Below are positions 25,503 to 35,400 of a stretch of DNA of 52,302 nucleotides, in pieces. Under the pieces are notes generated by a model, which saw nothing but the letters and a program-made list of their open reading frames with translations, was not told the origin of the DNA and searched no databases. The position numbers and the translations under genes are program-made. The stretch is from an uncultured Lachnospiraceae bacterium (GTDB lineage: Bacteria; Bacillota; Clostridia; Lachnospirales; Lachnospiraceae): the NCBI GenBank assembly GCA_944380185.1, contig CALWGV010000010.1, positions 1 to 52,302 of the forward strand, written 5' to 3'. The first letter of the stretch is position 1; each line of letters starts with the position of its first letter.

Positions 25503-27329
25503 ATGGGGAGAGCATACAGATGGTTTCGCAGACGATACCGCAAGATGGGATTGGCGACCAAAATTGTGGTAAACCTGACGGTAATTATTTTGATTCCGGC
25601 TCTGATTCTGGCAGGCATATGGACGAAAAATGAATCGCAGCAGGTATATGAGAGGGCTTATCTTCAGGGATTTGGAACGGTGGAGCGGGTGACGGCAGAT
25701 ATGGCGGCGGGCTGTGTTCTGATTGAGAATACCGTTCTGGCAGCGCTGAGTCAGAGAGATTTTCTCTCCTTCTGTGATGGGGACATGTATGCGGATGGAC
25801 TGAAGCTGGTAAAGTTCAGTCAGACTGAGCTCAGAAACATGAATTATATCATCCAGAGCAACAGCCTGATCGATTCGGCCAGCTTTTATTTTTTTAATGA
25901 GCAGCTGTATGAAATCTGGGATACAATCTACAGCTATGATCGCTTTCAGAATCCGGAGTTTATGGCGCGGCTTCATGAAGCGCGGGGAAGCGTATTTTTG
26001 GCCAATGGCGTCACGGAGCAGGCACAGGGGTATGTGTCCTGCTACCGAGAAGTATATCTGGATACAACGCTGATTGGCGTGCTGGAGATACGGGTCCGCC
26101 CGGAGGATTTCTTTGCGCAGATTATAGAGGAAAATGAAATAGCCTCCAGGGAAGGAAGCGGCCAGATACAGGGGGTTACCCTGCTCGTTGACGGGGAGAG
26201 CAGGGAGCTGATATATCCGGAACAAATGCAGGAAATACCCACATCTCTCCTGGAAAGGCTCTCCGGTCAGATAAAGCAGACGCCTTCCCGCGCCAACTTT
26301 TCTCTCTCGACGGATGACGGGCGATATTTTGGGGTTTATCAATATATGGAAGAGATGGATCTCTATGCCGTTCATCTGGTGTCGGAGGAATCTCTGACCG
26401 GAGGAATCTATCGAAGCGTGGCGACGATCCTGCTGGCGCTGATTCTGATTCTTGCTCTGCTGTATTTGGTTGCCACTTCTGTTTACCGCAGAATGCTGGT
26501 GCGTCTTCGCCTTCTCACCGCCTCCATGCGTCAGGTTCAGGAGGGAGATCTGCAAGTGCGGGTGGAAGAGGTGGCGGACGGGGATGAACTGGACGAGCTG
26601 GGCTGCCATTTTAACAGTATGCTCTCCCGGATTGAAGGACTGATCGAGGAGAACGTAACCCGCCAGACGGCGGCAGTGGAGGCGGAGCTCAATGCGCTGC
26701 AGAGTCAGATCAACAGCCATTTTCTATACAATGCACTGGAGAGCATACGGATGATGGCGGAGATTCGCGGCGAGACGGAGCTGGCGGATACCATCGTGTC
26801 TCTGGGAAGCCTTCTGCGGTATCATATGAGCTGGAAGACCAAGACGGTAGCCCTCAGAGAGGAGATCGAAAGCATCCGGCGCTATGTGTATTTTGTCAAT
26901 ATGATCTACGAGTTTGATGTCCAGCTGACGGTACGCCTTACGGAGGAGCAGCTGAATACGGATATTCCCCGTCTCTGCCTGCAGCCTTTGGTAGAAAACA
27001 GCGTGGTCCATGGTATGGTTCCGGGCAGCCGTTCCCTGCATATCACCATCAGTGCGGTAGAAAACGGCAAGGTACTGGTCCTGCAGGTATTGGACGATGG
27101 GGCGGGGATATCCAAGGAGAGGATGAAGCTTCTGGAGGAAGCGCTCTATGGAAGAGCCCATGAAAGCCTGAAAATCGGCAGGAATGGGATTGGAATCGTC
27201 AATGTACACAGAAGACTGCAGATGAACTATGGAAATGAGTACGGCCTGGTGCTGCAGAGCGAGGAAAACACCTATACACTGGTGAAAGTTGTAATGCCTT
27301 ATGAGAGAAAAGAGCTGGGAGGATGGTAA
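25503..27329 (+). CDS. Sensor histidine kinase, YesM type
   Basis: 608 residues. First membrane helix about 20-40 (VNLTVIILIPALILAGIW), extracellular sensor domain of about 260 residues, second helix about 303-325, then HAMP (RLRLLTASMRQVQEGDLQVR). The His_kinase domain follows, with phospho-acceptor His406 in QINSHFLYNALESI (family form NPHFLYN; here Ser replaces Pro). The HATPase_c domain has LQPLVENSVVHG and VLDDGAGI. YesM-type kinases sit beside carbohydrate importers and sense the sugar or its loaded binding protein. The stop overlaps the response regulator start. Confidence 0.95.
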   Translation: MGRAYRWFRRRYRKMGLATKIVVNLTVIILIPALILAGIWTKNESQQVYERAYLQGFGTVERVTADMAAGCVLIENTVLAALSQRDFLSFCDGDMYADGLKLVKFSQTELRNMNYIIQSNSLIDSASFYFFNEQLYEIWDTIYSYDRFQNPEFMARLHEARGSVFLANGVTEQAQGYVSCYREVYLDTTLIGVLEIRVRPEDFFAQIIEENEIASREGSGQIQGVTLLVDGESRELIYPEQMQEIPTSLLERLSGQIKQTPSRANFSLSTDDGRYFGVYQYMEEMDLYAVHLVSEESLTGGIYRSVATILLALILILALLYLVATSVYRRMLVRLRLLTASMRQVQEGDLQVRVEEVADGDELDELGCHFNSMLSRIEGLIEENVTRQTAAVEAELNALQSQINSHFLYNALESIRMMAEIRGETELADTIVSLGSLLRYHMSWKTKTVALREEIESIRRYVYFVNMIYEFDVQLTVRLTEEQLNTDIPRLCLQPLVENSVVHGMVPGSRSLHITISAVENGKVLVLQVLDDGAGISKERMKLLEEALYGRAHESLKIGRNGIGIVNVHRRLQMNYGNEYGLVLQSEENTYTLVKVVMPYERKELGGW

Positions 27330-28852
27330 GGGTGTTCAATATTCTGGTAGTGGATGATCAGGCGAAGATCCGAGAGGGAATCCGCTCTATGCTTATGGGG
27401 CAGAGGGAAGGGCTGGAAACGGAGACGGCGTCAGGCGGTCTGGAGGCGCTGGAAAAGATTCACCGGAAGCGGCCGCAGCTGGTGATCACCGATATTCGGA
27501 TGCCCGGCATGGATGGCATTGCGTTGATGGAGGCAGTGCATGACCAGTATCCGGAGGTCCGTTTCCTGGTGGTCAGTGGATACGATGACTTTAAATATGC
27601 ACAGAAGGCTATTGAGTACGGAGCCAAAGGCTATCTGCTCAAGCCTCTGGAGAGAGAGCTGCTGGTGCAGGCCGTGGACCGTGTAATCCAGGAAGCTGAG
27701 CTGGAAAACAAACGGCAGATGGCTGACAGTGAAACAAAGGATGTCCGGAAATTTTTGCTGTCCTATTTGAAGGGGACAGGGCCTTGGCCGGATCGCGCCG
27801 GGTATCTTGCGCGGGAATATCCTTTTCTGGAGCAGGGGTATGTGCTGCTCTATCTGGGATATCCGGGGTATAGAGGAGAAGTGCCGGCAGGGAAAATTTT
27901 GCCGCAGCTCCTTGCAGGATTGGATTGCATCCAGCTGCAGGGGCCGGAGGAGGCGGTGGCAGTGTGCAGCCGCAGCCTTGCCCTGTCCCAGGCCAGGCAG
28001 TGCGCGGAAGGCCAGAAAGCGACGGTGATTTCCGTCAGCGGGGAATATAAGGGAGTGGGTGATCTGCCCAAGGCCTACGCGCAGGCCAGAGAAATCTATG
28101 TGCATCGTTTTCTATACCCGGACCGCCATTTCCTGACACAGGAAGAGATTGAAAATCTGCGGCCGGATTTTACTGTGCCATACCGACGGGTGGAACGGAT
28201 ACGGGATATGCTGGGGGCATGTGATGAGGCGGATATCATTGCTTATATTTCCGAGATTTTTGACCGGAAAACCTTAAGCAGCTACCGAATCGGATATACG
28301 TTGGCCCTGTGCGACTGCGTCTACCGGGCTGTGCGGTCGGTGGAGAGGGAGATAGAGCAGAAAGATGCGCAAGAGGGAAAAGAGAAAGAGGGCTGCAGTC
28401 TTGGCAGCCTGATGGACTTTGCAGGGATGCGTGAGTATCTGCTGGCCTTAAAGGAGGAGCTTTTGCGTTTGAACTGCCGGGTCAGACAGTACCGGGAGAG
28501 GTATCGGGAAAATGCAGATATGGAAAAGGCTATCGCTTATATGAAGGCCAATTATCGCCGTCAGCTGACTTTGGCCATGGTATCCAATAGCGTATCTTTA
28601 AATTACGCCTATTTTTCCAATGCGTTTCGCAAATATACAGGAATGACCTTTTTGGAATATCTGCGGGATATCCGAATCGCGGAGAGCAAGCGTCTGCTGG
28701 CAGAGACAGATCTGCGCATCGGCCAGGTGGCGGAGGCGGTGGGATATGACAGCTACAAAAATTTCTCTCGGGTGTTCAAGGAGGCTGTGGGGGTAACCCC
28801 GGCCGATTACCGCAGGGGGAAACAGATGAGAAGAGGAAATGAGGAGGAGTAA
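27323..28852 (+). CDS. Response regulator with AraC-type DNA-binding domain, YesN type
   Basis: 509 residues. Receiver domain with Asp11-Asp12 and phospho-acceptor Asp57 (VITDIRMPGMDG), a middle region of about 270 residues, and a C-terminal AraC double helix-turn-helix (about 395-500: LTLAMVSNSVSLNYAYFSNA, RIGQVAEAVGYDSYKNFSRV). It is the natural activator of the adjacent glucan genes; the duplicated promoter element at 18711 and 21669 is a candidate target. ATG 27323 lies inside the kinase's last codons with GGGAGG in front. Confidence 0.95.
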   Translation: MVRVFNILVVDDQAKIREGIRSMLMGQREGLETETASGGLEALEKIHRKRPQLVITDIRMPGMDGIALMEAVHDQYPEVRFLVVSGYDDFKYAQKAIEYGAKGYLLKPLERELLVQAVDRVIQEAELENKRQMADSETKDVRKFLLSYLKGTGPWPDRAGYLAREYPFLEQGYVLLYLGYPGYRGEVPAGKILPQLLAGLDCIQLQGPEEAVAVCSRSLALSQARQCAEGQKATVISVSGEYKGVGDLPKAYAQAREIYVHRFLYPDRHFLTQEEIENLRPDFTVPYRRVERIRDMLGACDEADIIAYISEIFDRKTLSSYRIGYTLALCDCVYRAVRSVEREIEQKDAQEGKEKEGCSLGSLMDFAGMREYLLALKEELLRLNCRVRQYRERYRENADMEKAIAYMKANYRRQLTLAMVSNSVSLNYAYFSNAFRKYTGMTFLEYLRDIRIAESKRLLAETDLRIGQVAEAVGYDSYKNFSRVFKEAVGVTPADYRRGKQMRRGNEEE

Positions 28853-28854
28853 CG

Positions 28855-31800
28855 ATGAGGAGTCTTCCTTTTGAAAAGGGGATATGCTATTCCGGCTATC
28901 GGCGGGGGCAGAGTCCCCGTACAGGCCTCTGCCCGGAAGAAAGCCAGGTGGCGGAGGATCTGGAAATTTTGGTAGCGAGAGGATACCGGCTGCTGCGCAT
29001 GTACGAGCCGGGGAAGCATACGGAAATGGTCTTAAAGCGGATCCGGCAGGATGGGCTGCCGCTGCGGGTGCAGGTGGGGATTGACCCCAGAGCGGAGCTG
29101 TACAATCCGCGCTGTGTCTGGGCGAAAAGGCTGAGCGAAGAGGAGGCGAAGGCTAACCGCAGCTATAACGAGGCGCAGCTTGCAAGGCTATGCGCCCTGG
29201 CCGGGGAATATGAGCGGGAGATTGTCGCTCTGTCGGTGGGCAATGAAAATACGCCGGACTGGGGAGGGGATATATTGGCGCAGGAGCGCCTTGTGGAATT
29301 CGCTCTGAGGGTCCGGGAGTTTTGCCGCCAGCCGGTGACCTACAATGAAGGCGCCCCTCAGTGGAAGGGGCTGCGTGCCTTAGGGGAAATTCTTGATTTT
29401 ATTTCGATTCATAGCTATCCACAGTGGAACCGCGTGCCCTTAAAGGAGGCAGCAGCCTGGACCCGCAGGGATTACGAAGAGGTAAAGGCTCTCTATCCGG
29501 ATAGACAGATCGTCATTGGCGAGTATGGCTGGACGACGAAGAGCGACAGCTGCCAGATGCTGCAGGATGAGGCTTCGGCAGAGGGACAGACCCTGTATCT
29601 GAGACAGATGGAGCGGTGGCTTAAGAAGGAGCAGGCGACGGCTTTTGTATTTGAAGCATTTGACGAGCCCTGGAAGGGCGGCAGTCAAGAAGCTGAACCG
29701 GAGAAGCACTGGGGGCTTTACACGGAGGAACGCAGGGAGAAGAACCCTGCCCTGTCGCCTGCCGGAGGGTATGTGTTTCTGGATGATGCAGGAACCTTCC
29801 GGCTTCGCAGTCCGGAACGGGTAAGCGGACTGTATCTGCCGCTTACCGCCCCGGGAGGCCTGAAATCCTGTATAAGTCCGCTGCTGGGGGGAGATGCAAA
29901 AATTGACCAGGAGCATTTTTTGCTGCAGCCGGTAAGCATAGACGATCTGCATATCAGCCGCAGCAGCCGCAATTTCTGGTGCAGTACCAAGGACGGGCGG
30001 ATCTGGTCGGCGGCAGGCGTATCGCCGGAACAGATTCAGGGACGTTTCTGCCCGCAGGAGGAGGTTACGCTGGAGGCCGGCCCTTTGTGGCAGTGCGTTC
30101 GCCGCAGCCGCGCAGGCTTCCTGACGGCCTCCGTGACTTCCTGGGTGCCGGATGAAGCGCCCAGGACGGAGGTGATGTGGGTATCCGTGCGAAATGAGAG
30201 TGAGGAGGAGCTTACGCTTACTGCCACAGCAGCCGTGCCGATTTATGGGCGCAGCGCCGACAACCTGCGGGATCACCGCCATGTCACCTCACTGCTGCAT
30301 CGAACTTATACCTCGCAGCGGGCAGTGATTGTACGTCCTACTCTGTCCTTTGATGAAAAGGGGCACAGAAAGAACGATACGGCATACTTTGTGGCGGGAG
30401 CCGGAGAGTACGGAGAAATGCCGCAGGAGTTTTGTCCTGATGCGGCGGCCTTCATCGGCGAGGGAGGAAGCTTTGAATGGCCGGAATGGGTGGTGCGCGG
30501 GCTGCCCGGATGCCCTCCCGGCAGCCGGCTCTGCGGAAAGGAAAGCGTAGGCGCTCTGCGCTTTGCGCCCCGAAGACTGAGGCCGGGGGAGACGGCAGAC
30601 TATATTGTCGTGATGGGAATCCTGGAGGGGCAGGAGATAGAGAGCAGGAAAGAGGAAGAATACCTGGATAGGCTGGGCAGCCGTATAAAAGCGTCCCGCT
30701 CTCTGGAGAAAACGAAAAAAAGCTGGCAGGATCGGCAGACGATTTCTTTTGCCACGTCGGACAGGCAGAGGGACCGACTGTACCGCTGGATTTGCCTGCA
30801 GCCTGACTTGCGCCGCATCTTTGGCTGCTCCTTTTTGCCGCATCATGATTATGGCAGGGGCGGACGAGGCTGGAGAGATCTGTGGCAGGACTGCCTGGCA
30901 GGGCTGATCACGGAGCCTGCTCTGATGCGGGACAGCCTGATTGCTTATTTTGGCGGGGTGCGTATGGATGGGACAAACGCCACGATCATCGGCACAGAAC
31001 CGGGAGAATTTATTGCAGACCGGAACCAAATCCTGCGAGTGTGGATGGATCACGGCTATTGGCCTTTTGTCACGCTGGAATTTTATGTGCAGCAGACCGG
31101 TGATTTGGATGTCCTTTTTGAGGCGGTTCCTTATTTTCAGGATGGGCAGATCAAACGGGGGACAGAAAAAGACCCGCAGTGTGAGGAAGCAGATCATCGG
31201 CTGAGGACCGTATCGGGCGAACCTTATCTGGGCACAGTGCTGGAACATGTGCTGATCGAGCATCTAACAGCCTGCGCCGAATTGGGCGAGCACGGCTATA
31301 TCCGCCTGCGCGGGGCGGACTGGAACGATGCGCTGGATATGGCGCCGGACCGGGGAGAGAGCGTAGCCTTTACGGCGGCCTATGCTGGCGGGCTGACGAA
31401 GCTGGCACGGCTGCTTCGCCATATACGCGAAGTCAAACCGCAGCAGAAGCTTATGCTGGCGCAGGAGCTGGGGGAGCTTGCCTCTATGAGTAAGAAAAGC
31501 GATGAAGAAAAGCGGGAGAGCCTGGCCCGTTATGCAGAAGCATGCAGAGGACGGATAAGCGGGCGGCGCGCAGGCTTTGATGCGCTGGAGCTTGCCGCAG
31601 AGCTGGAGGCGCTTGCCGCCGGGATGAAGGAGCGTATCCGCAGCCGGGAATGGGTGCAGTCGGAGCCGGACTGCGGCTTTATGAACGGTTATTATGACAA
31701 TCTGGGCAGAGCTGTGGAGGGGGCAGGGCCGGAAGGCGTTCGCATGATGCTGACCAGCCAGGTCTTTGCCCTGGCCTCGGATACGGCGACGGAGAGTCAG

Positions 31801-32454
31801 GCGGCGATGATGGTAAAGAGCGCCGATCGATACCTGTATCATCGAGAAAGAGGAGGATATTGCCTGAACACGGAATTTGGCGAGGGTGAAATGACTCTGG
31901 GGAGGATGTTTGGCTTTGCCTATGGCCATAAGGAAAATGGAGCCGTATTTTCCCACATGGCGGTGATGTATGCTCATGCCCTGTATGGCCGCAAAATGGT
32001 GCGGGAGGGGTACCGGGTAATCGACAGGCTGCTGCGCCAGGCGGCCGACTTTTCTGTCAGCCGGATTTATCCGGGGATTCCCGAGTATTTTGACCGGAAC
32101 GGACGGGGGATGTATCACTATCTGACCGGTGCGGCCAGCTGGCTGATGATTACGGCGGTGACGGAAATGTTCGGCGTAAAGGGAAATTGGGGAGATATGA
32201 TTTTTGAGCCGAAGCTTATGGCGGAGCAATTTGATGCAAAAGGGCAGGCAATGATCCGGCTGCGCTTCGCGGGACGTCCTTTTCAGGTGATCTACCATAA
32301 TCCGCTGCGGCTGGAATACGGCGTCTATGAAATCGGCCGCATGACAGTCGACGGGCGGGAATGGACGGGAAATATGCTGAAAAAGGCAGAGCTGGAATCG
32401 TTTGCAGCCTGCCAGGAACAGCAGATTGATATCTGGCTGGAAGAAAAAAGGTAA
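28855..32454 (+). CDS. Bifunctional GH17-like / GH94-like glycan-degrading protein
   Basis: 1199 residues, no signal peptide, so cytoplasmic. Module 1 (about 1-298) reads as bacterial GH17: GICYSGYRRGQSP at the start, acid/base Glu131 (SVGNENTP), nucleophile Glu223 (VIGEYGW), and FVFEAFDEPWKGG near its end. Module 2 (about 300-1199) reads as a GH94-type phosphorylase: an N-terminal beta-sandwich, RGGRGWRDLWQDCLAGLI (about 668-685), catalytic acid Asp825 in RGADWNDALDMA, and YRVIDRLLRQ plus a C-terminal barrel end. GH17 enzymes cut or rearrange beta-1,3-glucans; GH94 enzymes phosphorolyse beta-glucosides to glucose-1-phosphate. The fusion suggests one protein that first trims and then phosphorolyses imported glucans. 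It starts 2 bases after the regulator's stop, so it is the same operon. Exact linkage specificity is not certain. Confidence 0.85.
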   Translation: MRSLPFEKGICYSGYRRGQSPRTGLCPEESQVAEDLEILVARGYRLLRMYEPGKHTEMVLKRIRQDGLPLRVQVGIDPRAELYNPRCVWAKRLSEEEAKANRSYNEAQLARLCALAGEYEREIVALSVGNENTPDWGGDILAQERLVEFALRVREFCRQPVTYNEGAPQWKGLRALGEILDFISIHSYPQWNRVPLKEAAAWTRRDYEEVKALYPDRQIVIGEYGWTTKSDSCQMLQDEASAEGQTLYLRQMERWLKKEQATAFVFEAFDEPWKGGSQEAEPEKHWGLYTEERREKNPALSPAGGYVFLDDAGTFRLRSPERVSGLYLPLTAPGGLKSCISPLLGGDAKIDQEHFLLQPVSIDDLHISRSSRNFWCSTKDGRIWSAAGVSPEQIQGRFCPQEEVTLEAGPLWQCVRRSRAGFLTASVTSWVPDEAPRTEVMWVSVRNESEEELTLTATAAVPIYGRSADNLRDHRHVTSLLHRTYTSQRAVIVRPTLSFDEKGHRKNDTAYFVAGAGEYGEMPQEFCPDAAAFIGEGGSFEWPEWVVRGLPGCPPGSRLCGKESVGALRFAPRRLRPGETADYIVVMGILEGQEIESRKEEEYLDRLGSRIKASRSLEKTKKSWQDRQTISFATSDRQRDRLYRWICLQPDLRRIFGCSFLPHHDYGRGGRGWRDLWQDCLAGLITEPALMRDSLIAYFGGVRMDGTNATIIGTEPGEFIADRNQILRVWMDHGYWPFVTLEFYVQQTGDLDVLFEAVPYFQDGQIKRGTEKDPQCEEADHRLRTVSGEPYLGTVLEHVLIEHLTACAELGEHGYIRLRGADWNDALDMAPDRGESVAFTAAYAGGLTKLARLLRHIREVKPQQKLMLAQELGELASMSKKSDEEKRESLARYAEACRGRISGRRAGFDALELAAELEALAAGMKERIRSREWVQSEPDCGFMNGYYDNLGRAVEGAGPEGVRMMLTSQVFALASDTATESQAAMMVKSADRYLYHRERGGYCLNTEFGEGEMTLGRMFGFAYGHKENGAVFSHMAVMYAHALYGRKMVREGYRVIDRLLRQAADFSVSRIYPGIPEYFDRNGRGMYHYLTGAASWLMITAVTEMFGVKGNWGDMIFEPKLMAEQFDAKGQAMIRLRFAGRPFQVIYHNPLRLEYGVYEIGRMTVDGREWTGNMLKKAELESFAACQEQQIDIWLEEKR

Positions 32455-32472
32455 AGGGAGAGGAAAAAGAAA

Positions 32473-35400
32473 ATGAGAGTGGAAGGACAGCGCGTGATCA
32501 TCGAGGACTATGGCAGGAAACCGACATTTTCCAGCTTTCTGCCCGGCATAGCCGGCACAAGGGGGATTCCGATCTGGTGCTATTACGTAAATCGGGGGCA
32601 GGCTGTGGCCAGCTTTGGCGTGGAGGATAAGGATCACAGTATCATGGAATTCTGCCCGGCCCATCAGGCTTATCAAAACGTGAAGCGAACCGGCTTTCGC
32701 ACCTTTATCCGGCGGGATCAGGACAGATGGGAGCCCTTTGCCCAGGAGACGGAGGGGCAGCGGATGGAAATCTCCATGAATACCCTGACGCTGGTGGAGG
32801 CGAGGCGAGACAGGGGTCTGGAGATACGTGTGGACTATTTCGTTTTGCCGGGGGAGAAGGTGGGGGCATTGGCCAGAAAGCTTACCGTCACCAATATTTC
32901 CGGGGAGGAGTGGACCGGCGAGATCCTCGACGGGATGCCGGCTCTAGTCCCCTACGGCGTAAATCTGTGGACGCTCAAATATATGTGCCAGACCGGCAAG
33001 GCATGGATGGAAGCGGAGGATGCACAGACGGGAGTACCCTGTTTTTGCGTGCGTGCAAGCATGGAGGATACGGCCCAGGTAAGCGAGGTGAAGGGCGGGC
33101 ATTTTTCTCTGGGAACGGATGGAAGCGGAAAGCTGCTGGAGCCGGTGGCGGACCCGGAGGCTGTATTTGGCTACGATACTTCTCTGGAAGAGCCGGTGGC
33201 TTTTTGGGCGGGAGGACTGGCCGGTATCCTTGCCGGAAGACAGAGCTGCCAAAATCAGTTTCCCTGCAGCTTTTATGGTATCCGCAGGCGTTTGGCGGCA
33301 GGAGAGAGCGCAGAGCTGTATCAGCTGATCGGCCAGGTGGCAGACAGGGAGCAATTGGAGGAGCTGAGACGGGCAAACTTTACGGCGGCCTGGTTTGCGG
33401 ATAAGTACCGAGAGGCGGAAGGGCTGACGCAGGAACTGACGGCCCCTGCATCCGTGCGGACAGCTGATCCTGTTTTTGACGCCTACTGCCGCTACACCTA
33501 TCTGGATAATGGGCTGCGGGGCGGATTTCCCGTCCGTTTGCCCGGAAAAAAGATATTCTATACCTATTCCCGCAAGCACGGGGATTTGGAGCGGGATTAT
33601 AATTATTTCACCCTGCGGCCGGAATACTACTCGCAGGGAAACGGAAATTACCGCGATATGAATCAGAACCGGCGCTGTGATGTGAGCTTTGCTCCCTTTG
33701 TGGGGGATTATAATATTCGTTTGTTTTATGATCTGATCCAGCTGGACGGCTACAATCCTCTGCAGCTGGATCCGGTGACTTTTTGTTTAAGTCCCGGCCA
33801 GGCGGAAGAATACGGCGTTCCGGAAAGCTTTACTCCCGGTGAGCTGTGCCGCATTCTATGGGCGAAAGGGCAAAATGAGGAGGAACAGAAGGAGCTGTTT
33901 GCGCAGATTATGGAGGAAGCCTGCCTCGAAGAACGAGCTGCCTTTGGAGAGGGGTATTGGTGCGATCACTGGACCTATGGGCTGGATTTGGTTGAGGATT
34001 ACCTGAGTATCTTTCCGGATAAGGAGGAAGAGCTGCTCTTTGCCGAAAATCTTCGCTGGTATAAGGCCAAGGCCTGCTTAAAGCCCTGCCAGAAGAGGAG
34101 CAAAAAAACTGCGGCAGGACTCAGACAATATGAATTTTTAGATGAGAGGGAGACGGACAGAGATTGGGAGGCTTTCAGCAGTTCCCTGCTGGAGAAATTT
34201 GTTCTGCTGTGCGCCGTCAAGTTTGCCGCTCTGGATTTTTATGCCATGGGCGTATCCATGGAGGGGGGCAAGCCGGGCTGGTACGATGCGCTGAATGGAC
34301 TGCCGGGACTTTACGGCTCCTCCATGGCGGAAACCTGCGAGCTGGAGCGGCTTTTGCACTTCACGATGGAGAAGCTTGGCAAATACGGCAGGCCGGTGCG
34401 TCTGCGCCGAGAGATCTATGGATTGTTAAAAGAATTGGGGGATATTGCCGGTAAGCGGAGAGCAGCCCTGAAAAGAAGGGAAGTTCAGCTGTCTTTTTAT
34501 CTGGAGATCAACCGGGCGGCAGAAGCCTACCGGACCGCGGCCTATGCCGGACAATATGGAGAAGGCGTATTGGCGGAGGCCGGTGAACTGACCTTTTTGC
34601 TGGAGCCTTTATTGTCGGCGGTTACCGCGGCGGTACAAAAGGCGCAGGAGGATGCGCAGGTCTTCCCCACTTACTATTATTACGAGATTACCCGCTGGGA
34701 GGAAAATGCGGCGGGGATCTGGCCTTTGGAGGTAAAGCAGAAAAAAGCGCCGCTGTTTTTAGAAGGATCGGTGCATTGGCTGCGGTCTGGCGGCGGCCGG
34801 GAGGAGAAGCTTAAATTATACAGGGCAGTGAAAGAGAGTCCTCTCTATGACAGAGAACTTAAAATGTATAAGGTAAACGCATCCCTGCGGGAAGCCGGTA
34901 TGGAGCTGGGGAGGGCGGCGGCTTTTACGCCGGGCTGGCTGGAAAACGAATCGATCTGGCTGCATATGGAGTACAAATATCTGCTGGAGCTGCTGCGCTC
35001 AGGCCTCTATGAAGAATTTACCGAAGATTTTCGGCGGGCGGCGATTCCGTTCCTGGATGCCGATCGATACGGCAGAAGTCCGCTGGAAAATTCATCATTT
35101 TTGGTCAGCAGCAGCAATCCCGATGAAAAACTCTGGGGGCGGGGCTTTGTGGCCCGCCTGAGCGGTTCCACAGCAGAATTTCTTACCATGTGGAAATGGA
35201 TGTTCTTTGGACAGAGACCTTTTGAGACATTGGACGGAGAACTGGTGCTTCGATTGGCCCCGGCTCTCCCGGCCTGCCTGGTGAGAGACAGAAGCACAGT
35301 GGAGGCCAGATTCCTGGGACAGACAGATGTGGTGTACCGCCTGGCCCGTAATACGATGACGGAGGCTTCCTTTATGCCGGGCGAATATGAAATGGGTGAT

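Noticed and set aside
25245-26720. A 491-codon open frame on the minus strand across the kinase gene
   Set aside because: It is antisense to a clear YesM kinase, its translation has no family motifs and no good ribosome site. High-GC third positions often leave such open frames.
31264-32676. A 470-codon minus-strand open frame over the GH94-like module
   Set aside because: Antisense shadow of an intact enzyme with catalytic motifs; the translation is His/Arg/Leu-rich and low in recognisable structure.
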